Shown: positions 5,968 through 13,954 of the stretch, piece after piece
How positions within the stretch are numbered: the first letter of the stretch is position 1
How the letters are laid out: every line of letters starts with the position of its first letter
NCBI GenBank assembly: GCA_030640395.1
Contig: DAOWJK010000011.1
Location: forward strand, 1-38,390
Direction: 5' to 3'
DNA from: Nanobdellota archaeon
Lineage (GTDB): Archaea > Nanobdellota > Nanobdellia > Pacearchaeales > GW2011-AR1
Length of the DNA: 38,390 nucleotides
Position numbers and translations under genes: made by a program
The notes under the pieces: generated by a model
Databases searched by the model: none
What the model was told of the DNA's origin: nothing
The model's input: only the letters and a program-made list of their open reading frames with translations

Positions 5968-8562
5968 TTAATCTTTTGTTTTTGCTAATGATTTTCTTTT
6001 TCTCAAGGTTACAAATGTCCCTACCCCCACTAATCCAAGAATAAATATACCTACTATTAAAGATAATCTTTCTTTAATTGTTCCTATTACTGCACCAGTA
6101 ATTCCTACTGAATTTGTTTTAGGGATGTCCTCTGTTGTTGGGGTACTTGTTTCATTTGTATCAAGCCCTATTTTTGTTTGATTTTGATTTAGAGTTTCAT
6201 TTGTTTGACTATTATTTATAGTCTCCTTCGGAGTATAGCTTCCGCCGCCTCCTCCAGAACTTCCGCCAGTATCAGAAGGCGGTACCGGACATACTCCACA
6301 ATCTTTTGTGCAAGAAGAACAAGTTTCTCCACCATTACAATTTCCATCCCCGCAATATGTTTCCTGCTCTTTTATTCCAGAATGTTTTAATCCAGAAATT
6401 TTATATTGAGTATTGTTGTTTACTAATTCACAAACATAATTTGTATTTGAACTGGGACAACTTAACCATGTTTCATTTTCGCCTGTGCATGTTTCAGAAA
6501 TTTCACTAATATTTAAAATTTCAGCGTCTTTAATGCAAATTCCTGTCCCATTAAGCACTTTATTAAAGTAAATTGTTTTTGTTTGATTTTGAGAAGTTAA
6601 ATCCAATCCTTTAATTATTAAATAAGAAAAAGTGCTTTCATTGTTTTGTTTTTCTATAAATAAATCAGCGAGGTTTATTTTTCCTTCTGTTAAATTAAAA
6701 TCAAACTCTAACAAAGTTTCATTATTTTCTTTAAACTTAATTGTGTTATTTTCTTTTTCTAAAGTTAAATTTGTTAAGGTAGTATTGATATTAGTTTCAT
6801 TTCCCATAATTCCGTCCTTATTATAATCGCATAGTTCATACTGAAATTCAAAATATGTATTGTTATTCCATAAATCTAACTCGAGATTGGTTAAGGCATA
6901 ACAAATATTAAAATCATATTCTATTTTGGTTCTGTTTTGTAATTGGGAATCATTTTCTAAGCAAATTCCTTGATTTTGCCATCCACTCCAAGAAGAGTTT
7001 GTTATGTTAGGTAGACAATAATCACATACCCCAACATTTCTATATTCAATAATTGTTTTGTTATTTATTTCCCCACAATAATTGTTATCATATTGAATTA
7101 AATTTCTTGTTTGATTCATTGTATCATTTAATGAACAAGAAATATTATTCCAAGAGTCCCAAGAAGTATTAACTAAATTTGGTGTGCAAAAGTCACAAAA
7201 TTGTGGCTCAAATTCTAAGTAATTCCCCTCGTATAAATCAGAATTTAAACTTGTTTGAGCAAAACAATTATTTTTATCGTAAGTTTGGTTGCAATATTTA
7301 AAATCCTCTTCTTGACAATTTCCATAATCAACACATGTCCAGTTTGGTAAACAATAATCACAACTTTCATATGTTCCGTTATCAACAGGCAAACTATATG
7401 TTTTATTACAATCATTAACATCTGTGTAAGTTATTAAAACTAAATCATCTTGCTGACAAGAGTTTTCATTGTTTATCCAATTTGGCATGCAATCACAAAC
7501 ATCTCCAATCCCATTATTATCTAAATCTTCTTGACTTGGATTTTGATTATAAGGACAATTATCTATGGCATCATCAATCCCATCATTATCTATATCTGTA
7601 TTTGTAACAACATAACTCTCATCTAAGAAGAATTCTCCAATTAAAGTTGGGTCCCAATTCCAATAATCTAAAACATTCTCACTATAATCTATTCTAAAAA
7701 ATCCTGACTCCCCCCAACCAGTACCCCAACTATTTTTACAAATCCAATATTGGTTATTGTCATCATAACCTATGATAGAAACAGCGTGGAGACCTAAGTA
7801 ATCTCCATAAGCCCATTGATATATCCCAATAGAATAATCATAAAAATCTTCATAAACAGCCATATAAATAGTTACAGGTCCATAATCATTTATTGCTTGT
7901 TTTATTGTAGAGGGTGAACTCACTAGATTATAGTCAAGGATTTTTACTAATTCATTTTGCCAATTAACACATTTGTTTGAACACAATCCATCAGTTCCAG
8001 AATAAGGAAAACAAGATTCTTTTACTACACCATTTGTTTTAATATAGTCAAAAGTATCATCAGACCACCCCCCATTACAATCTCCTGCCTCACTACAAGA
8101 AACTAAATCTTGCTCTGATAAATCTATATTATAATCAGGATTATTTAAAGCAATATTAATTCTTGATTCTACAACACCAACTGCTGAAAAAGCCCAACAA
8201 CTTCCACAACTACCTTGAGATTTTATGGGGGTAGTCCAATCGCCACCATCTTTATTTCTCCAATCTATTGTAGAAGGATAACTTCCGATAAAATTAGTTT
8301 TTAAAAGTTTAGTTTCTTCACTTGACTTAGATCTTGTTTGTAATAATAATGCTTTTTTCTCTTCTAAAGATAAATAAGACATACTTGTTTCTCCAGCAGT
8401 CCACTCTTTACTTTCAGATTTTATTATCTTATTAATGTTGTTTATTCTATCTTCTACAAACAAGTTTGACGACTTAATAGAATCTTTTTTTATATCAAAA
8501 GTATTTGCTGAAATAATTGAGACAATAACTATGATTAAAACAAGGGAAATTAATTTTTTCAT
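5968..8562 (-). CDS. Secreted papain-like (C1A) cysteine protease with cysteine-rich surface modules
   Basis: An N-terminal signal sequence (residues 1-20) and a propeptide-like segment precede a C1A peptidase domain (about 95-300). The active site is complete: Q116 and C122 in QGSCGSCWAFS, H259 in LHAVSIIGYDD and N277 in CKNSWGTGWGESG. A calcium-binding thrombospondin type 3-like stretch follows (DIDNDGIDDAIDNC and DLDNNGIGDVCDC, about 322-360). Next come several cysteine/tryptophan modules with many N-x-S/T sites (for example CDYCLPN and SWSGWQN). A CGDGNCNGGETCSSC motif, a GGSSGGGGG linker and a C-terminal membrane span (about 833-853) with a basic tail complete the 864 residues. It is probably anchored outside the cell. 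It sits 26 bp after the DUF333 gene on the same strand. Confidence 0.93.
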   Translation of the reverse strand: MKKLISLVLIIVIVSIISANTFDIKKDSIKSSNLFVEDRINNINKIIKSESKEWTAGETSMSYLSLEEKKALLLQTRSKSSEETKLLKTNFIGSYPSTIDWRNKDGGDWTTPIKSQGSCGSCWAFSAVGVVESRINIALNNPDYNIDLSEQDLVSCSEAGDCNGGWSDDTFDYIKTNGVVKESCFPYSGTDGLCSNKCVNWQNELVKILDYNLVSSPSTIKQAINDYGPVTIYMAVYEDFYDYSIGIYQWAYGDYLGLHAVSIIGYDDNNQYWICKNSWGTGWGESGFFRIDYSENVLDYWNWDPTLIGEFFLDESYVVTNTDIDNDGIDDAIDNCPYNQNPSQEDLDNNGIGDVCDCMPNWINNENSCQQDDLVLITYTDVNDCNKTYSLPVDNGTYESCDYCLPNWTCVDYGNCQEEDFKYCNQTYDKNNCFAQTSLNSDLYEGNYLEFEPQFCDFCTPNLVNTSWDSWNNISCSLNDTMNQTRNLIQYDNNYCGEINNKTIIEYRNVGVCDYCLPNITNSSWSGWQNQGICLENDSQLQNRTKIEYDFNICYALTNLELDLWNNNTYFEFQYELCDYNKDGIMGNETNINTTLTNLTLEKENNTIKFKENNETLLEFDFNLTEGKINLADLFIEKQNNESTFSYLIIKGLDLTSQNQTKTIYFNKVLNGTGICIKDAEILNISEISETCTGENETWLSCPSSNTNYVCELVNNNTQYKISGLKHSGIKEQETYCGDGNCNGGETCSSCTKDCGVCPVPPSDTGGSSGGGGGSYTPKETINNSQTNETLNQNQTKIGLDTNETSTPTTEDIPKTNSVGITGAVIGTIKERLSLIVGIFILGLVGVGTFVTLRKRKSLAKTKD

Positions 8563-8588
8563 TTTTCACATTCCCCTCTATAAAAAGC

Positions 8589-8819
8589 CTATTCTTCACA
8601 TTCTGTTCCATCTGGAAAAATACAATATCCTGTTTGTGAACCATCAGGATTTGTTCTAATCTCTAATATCCCCCCCACATCCTCACAATAAACAGAAGCA
8701 GGATTTGCAATTTGAGAATTTTGAGAACTATTATTTTCTTTATTATGATTAATCATTAAAACAAAAACTAAAACAATTAATACAATAAAAATTAACATTA
8801 AAATATATCTGATTTTCAT
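8589..8819 (-). CDS. DUF333-like small membrane-anchored protein
   Basis: The 76-residue product begins with a membrane anchor (about residues 5-23, YILMLIFIVLIVLVFVLM). It ends with a DUF333-type motif: ANPASVYCEDVGGILEIR, then GSQTGYCIFPDGTECEE. DUF333 is often a C-terminal domain or a small lipoprotein-like protein of unknown role (sometimes called putative hemolysin). Most members continue past CEEW with a short tail; here the stop follows CEE directly, so it is slightly short. It is the first gene of a likely pair with the cysteine protease. A CTTTTAAG box lies about 25 nt before the ATG, which implies a leaderless transcript. Confidence 0.8.
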   Translation of the reverse strand: MKIRYILMLIFIVLIVLVFVLMINHNKENNSSQNSQIANPASVYCEDVGGILEIRTNPDGSQTGYCIFPDGTECEE

Positions 8820-8858
8820 TTTATTTCAAATATTTAACCCCTTAAAAGATTTTCTATT

Positions 8859-8915
8859 CTCATTTACCTGTGCGTGAAAAGAGATATATAAGTTTTTCAT
8901 TTACTTGTGAATGAA
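8859..8915. promoter_or_regulatory. Tandem operator-like sites between DUF333/protease and RHH genes
   Basis: Two related 20-bp inverted repeats lie in the 102-bp divergent intergenic region: CTCATTTACCTGTGCGTGAA at 8859-8878 and TTCATTTACTTGTGAATGAA at 8896-8915. The second is a near-perfect dyad with 9-bp arms (8 of 9 paired) around TT. They are 37 bp apart, start to start, and flank an AGATATATAAG TATA-like box for the rightward RHH gene. Site 1 also lies about 10 bp upstream of the leftward TATA-like box. Paired dyads are typical of RHH-protein operators, so autoregulation and control of the protease unit are likely (inference). Confidence 0.65.
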
Positions 8916-8921
8916 GATAAA

Positions 8922-9083
8922 ATGAGGGTTCGTTATGTCAATATTTCAATAACAGAAGATTTAGCTAAAAAAATAGATGAGTATGTTAAAAAAGCAAAAC
9001 AGGGTTATCGCTCAAGAGCAGAATTTATTTCTGAATCTATTAGATTAAGATTGGGAATTATCAAGAGCAAAAAGAAATCTTAA
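8922..9083 (+). CDS. Ribbon-helix-helix (CopG/Arc-type) transcription regulator
   Basis: This 53-residue protein has the RHH plan. An N-terminal beta strand (RVRYVNISI) is followed by helix A (TEDLAKKIDEYVKKAK), the turn GYRSRAEFISESI and helix B (RLRLGIIKSKK). RHH proteins bind DNA as dimers through the paired strand. It is divergent from the DUF333/protease genes, and two dyad operators lie upstream. The stop overlaps the convergent taw3 stop by 4 bp. The ATG at 8922 is the only sensible start, because an ATG at 8911 is closed by a stop at once. Confidence 0.88.
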   Translation: MRVRYVNISITEDLAKKIDEYVKKAKQGYRSRAEFISESIRLRLGIIKSKKKS

Positions 9084-9697
9084 ATCTTCTCCTTCAACTT
9101 CCCAATCTTCCTCCAACTCTTCTTCAACTTCTTATTACTTTCTTTAACAATTATCTTCAAAAATTTATCATCAACTAGAATTTTATTTTTTTCAATAATT
9201 GGAAACTCTAATTTTTCTGTACTATTCAATTCAGCAACAAATCTATTTCTCGTCGCTATTATCCCGGACCTCTTCCAACCAGCCAACTTTGCTTTATTTA
9301 AAAAAGATTGAGCATCATCCAAACTATCACAAGCAACATGTAAAATACAAGGTTCAGATTTAAATTTTATGCCCTTAGTAAACATTTTCTGGGAAAATGT
9401 TTCGGGGTACACACGAAGTGTGTTTATTCTTTTTTCCTTTTTAACAATCTCATTCAAATCCTTTTTCAACTTATTAAAACTAATCATCTCATGATAAACT
9501 TTCAAAAACAAACCTTTTTCTTTTTTATCCTGATTAATCATTAAAACAATCCTTCCAGAACACGAAGAAGTCGTGTAAAAATTCTCAAGAGAATTTATCT
9601 TCTTACATAAAGAAATTATTTTTTCATCCCATTTCTTTTTAGAAGATTTATCTAATTTAGAAAGAATAGATTTTTTTCGTTGAAGGAAATTATTCAT
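9080..9697 (-). CDS. taw3: Taw3/TYW3-type wyosine tRNA methyltransferase
   Basis: Taw3 methylates the imidazopurine ring of wyosine derivatives at position 37 of tRNA-Phe. The 205-residue product shows family motifs in order: KLDKSSKKKWDEKI near the N-terminus, NFYTTSSCSGRIVLM (about 38-53), FKSEPCILHVACDSLDDA (about 110-127), AGWKRSGII and AELNSTEKLEFPI. Just before the FKSEP motif it carries an in-frame palindromic element (residues about 92-109), which interrupts the expected run into that conserved strand. Apart from that insert the length is normal for the family. Confidence 0.88.
   Translation of the reverse strand: MNNFLQRKKSILSKLDKSSKKKWDEKIISLCKKINSLENFYTTSSCSGRIVLMINQDKKEKGLFLKVYHEMISFNKLKKDLNEIVKKEKRINTLRVYPETFSQKMFTKGIKFKSEPCILHVACDSLDDAQSFLNKAKLAGWKRSGIIATRNRFVAELNSTEKLEFPIIEKNKILVDDKFLKIIVKESNKKLKKSWRKIGKLKEKI
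9371..9423 (-). repeat. In-frame palindromic element, copy 1 (in taw3)
   Basis: On the coding strand a hairpin of ACACAC and GTGTGT around TTC is followed by TACCCCG. A second hairpin with 9-bp arms AAACATTTT and AAAATGTTT comes next, then ACTAAGGGCA. The last ten bases are shared with the copy in the MBL hydrolase gene. It is read in the frame that gives the peptide RVYPETF. There is no stop codon and the host gene stays open. Confidence 0.75.
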
Positions 9698-9730
9698 AAG
9701 ATTTAAATAAATTCAAAACTATTAAAACTT

Positions 9731-10315
9731 ATGGAAAAACCAATAATTGCGACAAATATTGACGGACTTTTAATAGAACATTCTGCATTTATAGAACCAC
9801 ATAGAAAATGGTTTGAAAGAGCAATAGAAAAAACAGGAGATGAATCCTTAAGAAAATATATTGGAGCAGACCCTTATTTCCCGGGTGTGAATATTGCCAT
9901 GGAAAAAATTATGCCAGATGCTACACCAGAACAAAGAACAGCACAAGCAAGAACATGGTATCAGGAAGATGTTATTAAATATATAAAAGAACATCCGGAA
10001 ATAATTAAAAAAAATGTGGCAGAAAAATTAAAAGCATTAAAAGAAAAATACAAATTAATTCTTTTAACAACAAACACTCAAGATTATATAAACAAGATAA
10101 TTGAAGTTTCACATCTTCATGGAATTTACGACGACATAATTGCGAGCAATACAGAAAAAGAACCAGACAGAGAAGAATTAATAAAAGAACTAAAAGAACA
10201 ATACCAACAACCAAAATATTATTTTACTGGGAAAGAAGACCAAAAAACAATTACAAGATTTGAAAGTTTAGGAATAAAAATAATTACAAAAGAAAATATT
10301 GATGAGATAAAATAG
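9731..10315 (+). CDS. HAD-superfamily-like protein with altered catalytic motif I
   Basis: The 194-residue protein has the HAD fold pattern with a helical cap. Motif I is IIATNIDGLLIEH, motif II is KLILLTTNT (threonine), and a late segment PKYYFTGKEDQKTI sits where motif IV (usually GD...D) belongs. In motif I the usual nucleophile aspartate of DxD is asparagine (N-I-D). Motif IV keeps only ED. Ordinary HAD phosphatase chemistry is therefore doubtful, and the protein may be a binding or regulatory relative. It is divergent from taw3, and a shared ATTTAAATA element lies in the 33-bp gap. The intact HAD protein at 16295-17140 is a useful contrast. Confidence 0.65.
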   Translation: MEKPIIATNIDGLLIEHSAFIEPHRKWFERAIEKTGDESLRKYIGADPYFPGVNIAMEKIMPDATPEQRTAQARTWYQEDVIKYIKEHPEIIKKNVAEKLKALKEKYKLILLTTNTQDYINKIIEVSHLHGIYDDIIASNTEKEPDREELIKELKEQYQQPKYYFTGKEDQKTITRFESLGIKIITKENIDEIK

Positions 10316-10352
10316 TTCTGTGAAGATAAATAGCAGGGGTTTTAGAAAATGA

Positions 10353-11072
10353 TTAATGGTAAAGTTCACCTAATGTACAATCCATATCCACAATTTTTTC
10401 TCCGTAAACCCATTTAAAATCCAATTCAGTTCTAACCACTTTTTCAATAATTTTTTCTGGAATTCCTTTAATTTGTTCTGCAACGAATTCGTCTAAAGGT
10501 GCTTTCTGAGTATGTTCAGGCCATTGATTATATTCACACAATAAATTAAGCCCATTAATAGCATACCGATTTTTTAAATCACATTGCTCTAAAGGATTAT
10601 CTTCTTGTAGCCACTCATAAGCTCTTTGAAGTTGTGTAACAAATACCTTATCCCAAAATTGCTGAAGGGTTTTCCCCCAAAATGGAGGGAAAAACAACTT
10701 TTCTAAAATCCCAAATTTCTTTTCCGGATGATTCTCGTAATATCTTGCTTGATTCCATGCTTTGAACATAAATGCTAATTTCTCCGCCCCAATACCTATT
10801 TTTGCAATCTGATAATCTGCCCTAAATAAAACTTTATTTATATTAATATTAGCTTTTGCTACAGGATAATCAGAAGGTTTGGAAAGTAATACTTTGGGGG
10901 CAAAAATCGGTTTATATTTGTCATCTAAAACCTCTCTTGAATAAAGAACTCTTTCAATAAGTTCCCGAGAAGGAGCTCTAACATAAAAATTAGTTCTGTC
11001 ACCATTACCAATAAAATTATCAATCCTTTCCCTTACTTTCTCTTTATCTATCTGAGTTTCTAATTTTTCCAT
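10353..11072 (-). CDS. Hypothetical protein, 239 aa
   Basis: I do not recognise this protein. It is soluble by composition: no signal sequence, no membrane span and few cysteines. It is rich in aromatic residues (FFPPFWGKTLQQFWDKVF and YEWLQEDNP). The N-terminal part is charged and helical, and the C-terminus ends VDMDCTLGELYH. It is divergent from the TrmB-like regulator at 11168 with a 95-bp gap that contains TATA-like sequences for both directions. It could therefore be a target of that regulator, but nothing in the sequence proves this. Confidence 0.6.
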   Translation of the reverse strand: MEKLETQIDKEKVRERIDNFIGNGDRTNFYVRAPSRELIERVLYSREVLDDKYKPIFAPKVLLSKPSDYPVAKANININKVLFRADYQIAKIGIGAEKLAFMFKAWNQARYYENHPEKKFGILEKLFFPPFWGKTLQQFWDKVFVTQLQRAYEWLQEDNPLEQCDLKNRYAINGLNLLCEYNQWPEHTQKAPLDEFVAEQIKGIPEKIIEKVVRTELDFKWVYGEKIVDMDCTLGELYH

Positions 11073-11167
11073 ATAATCTAATAAGAATAATAGTTTATAA
11101 TTATTAGTAGTCCATAAATGTCGACTAAATAGTTAAATTTATAAGAGAGATTATCAATTAAATAATT

Positions 11168-11950
11168 ATGGAAAATAAGATAACAACGCTCTTAGAAGAG
11201 TATGGTCTTGATAAAAAAGAAATTAAGATATATTTATTATTAGTTGAAAAAGGAGAACTAAATGCATATAGTTTAGCAAAAATCACAGGAATTCATAGAT
11301 CCACTACCTATGCCGTACTTGAGAGACTTCTCTCAAAAGGATTTATCAACAGAATTCAGAAAGATGAAAAAACATTTTACTCTGCTTTTGAAATCACTCA
11401 AACAATAACTAAAATAAAAGAAAAAGAATCAATACTTTTATCTCTTATCCCAGAATTTGAAAAAGTGCGAGAAGAAGGCATATCAAAAGTAAGAGTATTG
11501 GAAAGTAAAGAAAGTCAAAAACAATTTAATTTTAATTTATTTAATCAAATAAGTAAAGGAATAATTAAAGAATTGTATATTATTAGTGGGGGGTCTTCAG
11601 ATACAATAAATATTGGAAAAGAATCTTCAGAAAATTTAAGCTCAGAAATATTTTTAGAAAGTTTATTAAGAGAAATAAAAAGAAAAAAGATCCATAAGAA
11701 AATAAAATATAAAGGAATATGGAATGAAAAATTTAAAAGAAGTAAAATTTTAAAATTATTCTCGGAATTAGGGAAAAATAAATTTCTTGAAAAACTCCCA
11801 ACTTTAGCAACAACAGTTATTTTTGGGGAGTATCTTGTATACCTTTTCACAATGAATGGAGTTCCACAAGTAATAGAAATTCAAAATAAACTAATTGCAG
11901 AAGAAAATAAATTTTATTTTTCTTATCTATGGAAACAGGCTAAACCTTAA
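11168..11950 (+). CDS. TrmB-family transcriptional regulator
   Basis: The 260-residue product begins with a TrmB-type winged helix. LLEEYGLDKKEIKIYLLLVE and AYSLAKITGIHRSTTYAVLERL (recognition helix) lead to GFINRIQKDEKTFYSAF (wing), covering about residues 7-70. A coiled region follows (KIKEKESILLSLIPEFEKV), then a C-terminal effector domain in which KYKGIWNEKFKRS and TTVIFGEYLVYLFTM fit the fold seen in family members that read chemical or sugar signals. TrmB proteins act as repressors or activators of metabolic genes. The target is unknown; the divergent 239-residue gene is the nearest candidate. Confidence 0.85.
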   Translation: MENKITTLLEEYGLDKKEIKIYLLLVEKGELNAYSLAKITGIHRSTTYAVLERLLSKGFINRIQKDEKTFYSAFEITQTITKIKEKESILLSLIPEFEKVREEGISKVRVLESKESQKQFNFNLFNQISKGIIKELYIISGGSSDTINIGKESSENLSSEIFLESLLREIKRKKIHKKIKYKGIWNEKFKRSKILKLFSELGKNKFLEKLPTLATTVIFGEYLVYLFTMNGVPQVIEIQNKLIAEENKFYFSYLWKQAKP

Positions 11951-11990
11951 AAAATTAGGAACAAAAATAATCATAAAAAAGATATTGACC

Positions 11991-12707
11991 CTATTCTTTC
12001 TCCAAAATTTTACAATTAATATTTTCTTCTTCACACAACTCACAAAATTCCCTGGCATCATCCTCGCTTCCAACAATACTCCCCCAGTGCATTGGAATCG
12101 CCAAATCAGGTTTAATCAACTTCGCAGCCTCAACAGCTTCCTCTGCACTCATTGTGAACCTGCCCCCAATAGGCAGCAAAGCAACCAATTTCCTGCCCTG
12201 CTGTTTATAACCTGTAAGCTTTTGCATCTCAGGAATAACATCTGTGTCCCCTGCATGATAAATAAGAACACTATTTATTTTTATGAGATATCCTACCCAA
12301 CCCTCTTCCTTAGGATGAAAATGCTTGTCAATATTATACGCCGGCAAAACAGAAATCTTCGTGTTCCCAAAAACCAACTCATGCCCTGGCTCAACAACCT
12401 CCAGCTTAATCAGCACATCAAACCGCACAATCTTGCTCTGGCAATCAGCAGTCAAAAAAATTTTTGTCCCTTCTTTAATAATTTTCTTAATGTCAGCAAC
12501 ACTGCAATGGTCATAATGGCTGTGAGTTATTAAAATCAAATCTGCCTTCTCAGAATCATCTTTGATATTATAAGGGTCAATATAAATCACCTTGCCCTTA
12601 GTAGAAATCTTCATAGAAGATTTATCGGGGTACGCCTGTGGTGTTGAATTCTTGATCAAAAATCCTGCATGCCCTAACCATTTAAGTTCAATATCATTTA
12701 TTTTCAT
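11991..12707 (-). CDS. Metallo-beta-lactamase-fold hydrolase (UPF0173-like)
   Basis: This 238-residue metal-dependent hydrolase begins with KWLGHAGFLIKN and carries the metal-binding motif THSHYDHCS (H62, H64, D66, H67). Further ligands fit in YHAGDTDVIPEM and AIPMHWGSIVGS. Those blocks match the UPF0173/YtkL-like group, whose substrates are mostly unknown. Between the first strand and the next one (KVIYIDPY) it carries an in-frame palindromic insert at about residues 22-38, where relatives have only a short turn. The gene converges with the TrmB gene. Confidence 0.9.
   Translation of the reverse strand: MKINDIELKWLGHAGFLIKNSTPQAYPDKSSMKISTKGKVIYIDPYNIKDDSEKADLILITHSHYDHCSVADIKKIIKEGTKIFLTADCQSKIVRFDVLIKLEVVEPGHELVFGNTKISVLPAYNIDKHFHPKEEGWVGYLIKINSVLIYHAGDTDVIPEMQKLTGYKQQGRKLVALLPIGGRFTMSAEEAVEAAKLIKPDLAIPMHWGSIVGSEDDAREFCELCEEENINCKILEKE
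12594..12643 (-). repeat. In-frame palindromic element, copy 2 (in MBL hydrolase)
   Basis: On the coding strand CACC-ACA-GGCG is followed by TACCCCG. A second hairpin with 8-bp arms AAATCTTC and GAAGATTT (12605-12623) comes next, then CTACTAAGGGCA. It gives the peptide PQAYPDKSS and is read in the same frame as copies 1 and 4. The middle palindrome differs in sequence from copy 1 but keeps its position and form. Confidence 0.75.
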
Positions 12708-12798
12708 AAAAAAGAAAATTTGAGGAAGTTTTTAAAGATTTTGGGGTTATTTATTTAATGACAATAATTCTTATAAATGAAAGAATATTACAATTGAT

Positions 12799-13083
12799 AT
12801 GAAATCACTTGAAGATTTTAAGATAGAGTGTCCAGCATCATGGAAAGGGTTTGGACCAGGATGGAGGACAGTAGCAGTTATTTATTTTTTTGATAATGAT
12901 GGGAGAGGTTTAAGTAAGAAAGAGTTAAGTGAAAAAATAGAATTAAATGACGATGAATTAAAGAGAGGATTAGGAGCGATGCAACAAACAAATGAAATAT
13001 TATTTAGAGAAAATGCCACTGGAAGAAGATATTATTTAGAACCTAAAACAAGAGAAGCATTTAAAGGACTTTATAATCTTTAA
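12799..13083 (+). CDS. Small protein with possible winged-helix fold
   Basis: I do not recognise a family with certainty. The 94-residue product has a short N-terminal segment (ECPASWKGFGPGWRTVAVIYFF), then a helix-turn-helix-like run (LSKKELSEKIELNDDELKRGLGAMQQTNEI) and a wing-like strand pair (LFRENATGRRYYLEPKTREAF). This would fit a small winged-helix DNA-binding protein, which is inference. Its 3' end lies inside the first of two 41-bp direct repeats. Confidence 0.65.
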   Translation: MKSLEDFKIECPASWKGFGPGWRTVAVIYFFDNDGRGLSKKELSEKIELNDDELKRGLGAMQQTNEILFRENATGRRYYLEPKTREAFKGLYNL

Positions 13084-13110
13084 TTATTCAAGACTATTTT
13101 TTTCCCACTC
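13070..13110. repeat. 41-bp direct repeat, left copy
   Basis: This copy differs by one base from the one at 13914-13954. It covers the end of the 94-residue gene. On the minus strand it still encodes EWEKNSLE followed by a stop, a remnant of the Nudix gene's C-terminus (EWEKNSFE in the right copy). The stop codon of the 221-residue-region gene lies just 2 bp to its right. Confidence 0.85.
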
Positions 13111-13112
13111 AG

Positions 13113-13769
13113 CTATTGACTAGACTTTGAAAGATTGTGGCACTGATTGGTAATTTTATTAAGAGTTAATTTTTCATCCATAAATATTTCGTATATTTTT
13201 TTTACATTTTGGAGTTTTTTATAAGTGTTTTCCATTCTTCTTTTCAGTAATAAAAATTCTTCTTTTAGGTTCTCTAAATATACTTCTTTGTTATCTTCTT
13301 TTATTTCTTGGTCATCTAAAATCCACAGAAAAACAGAGATTACACCTTTCCTGCTTTTCAAAATACTTAAATCACTCTCAGGAATTTGATTAGCAGAATA
13401 ATGACAAAATTCGCTAATATATCTATTAACTTCTTCACTTTTGGGAATTATTTTTTTGAACTTGTTTCTTGTAATTTGATAACTTCTACCGAACTCAATT
13501 ATTTCTTTTTCTAATTTATTTAGTAGCTGTGGTGCTTTGGGGGTTAAACCAACTTTTTTGAAATCCTCTGTATACATTATTAAATTATCCCTCATCCTAC
13601 TTGTTTCTCCTTTTCCAAATAATTCTACTATTGAATCTATGCTCTCTTCTAAATTATGTTTGTCCCACTCCTCTCCAAATCCTTTTTGTTGTGTTTCTTT
13701 TAGAGCTTTTTCTAAATTAATTAGAGACCCATAGCTTTCATGGATTACTTCACGATATTCTTCTTGCAT
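13113..13769 (-). CDS. Hypothetical helical protein enclosed by direct repeats
   Basis: I do not recognise this protein of about 218 residues. It is charged, helical and likely coiled-coil in parts (YLENLKEEFLLLKRRMENTY). It has no signal sequence or membrane span. An in-frame GTG 9 nt upstream is possible, but the ATG giving MQEEYREV is favoured, because a TTTATAAAT box lies about 26 nt before it. The gene lies between two 41-bp direct repeats, one of which is the end of the neighbouring Nudix gene, so it looks inserted there. No transposase or integrase is visible. Confidence 0.6.
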   Translation of the reverse strand: MQEEYREVIHESYGSLINLEKALKETQQKGFGEEWDKHNLEESIDSIVELFGKGETSRMRDNLIMYTEDFKKVGLTPKAPQLLNKLEKEIIEFGRSYQITRNKFKKIIPKSEEVNRYISEFCHYSANQIPESDLSILKSRKGVISVFLWILDDQEIKEDNKEVYLENLKEEFLLLKRRMENTYKKLQNVKKIYEIFMDEKLTLNKITNQCHNLSKSSQ

Positions 13770-13913
13770 TTTAATCACATAAATTTTTAATTTATAAATC
13801 TTTTTACTCAGGGGCTCTGTTAAAAAAGTTCTTAGAGAAAAGTAAATAATCCCTGAAAACCACTCTTTAAAACTAAAAAAAGAAAAACTAAAAAAATCTT
13901 TGATAAAAAAACA

Positions 13914-13954
13914 TTTATAATCTTTAATTATTCAAAACTATTTTTTTCCCACTC
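13914..13954. repeat. 41-bp direct repeat, right copy
   Basis: This copy contains the real stop codon and last eight codons of the Nudix gene. It matches 13070-13110 at 40 of 41 positions. The repeats are 844 bp apart and bracket one gene plus its promoter. Confidence 0.85.

Noticed and set aside
8859..8915. Short CRISPR-like repeat-spacer unit
   Set aside because: There are only two related copies, each a dyad placed around a TATA box, and no cas genes; operators fit better.
13070..13954. Insertion sequence or integrative element
   Set aside because: No transposase, integrase or terminal inverted repeats are visible; only the direct repeats and one orphan gene are supported.
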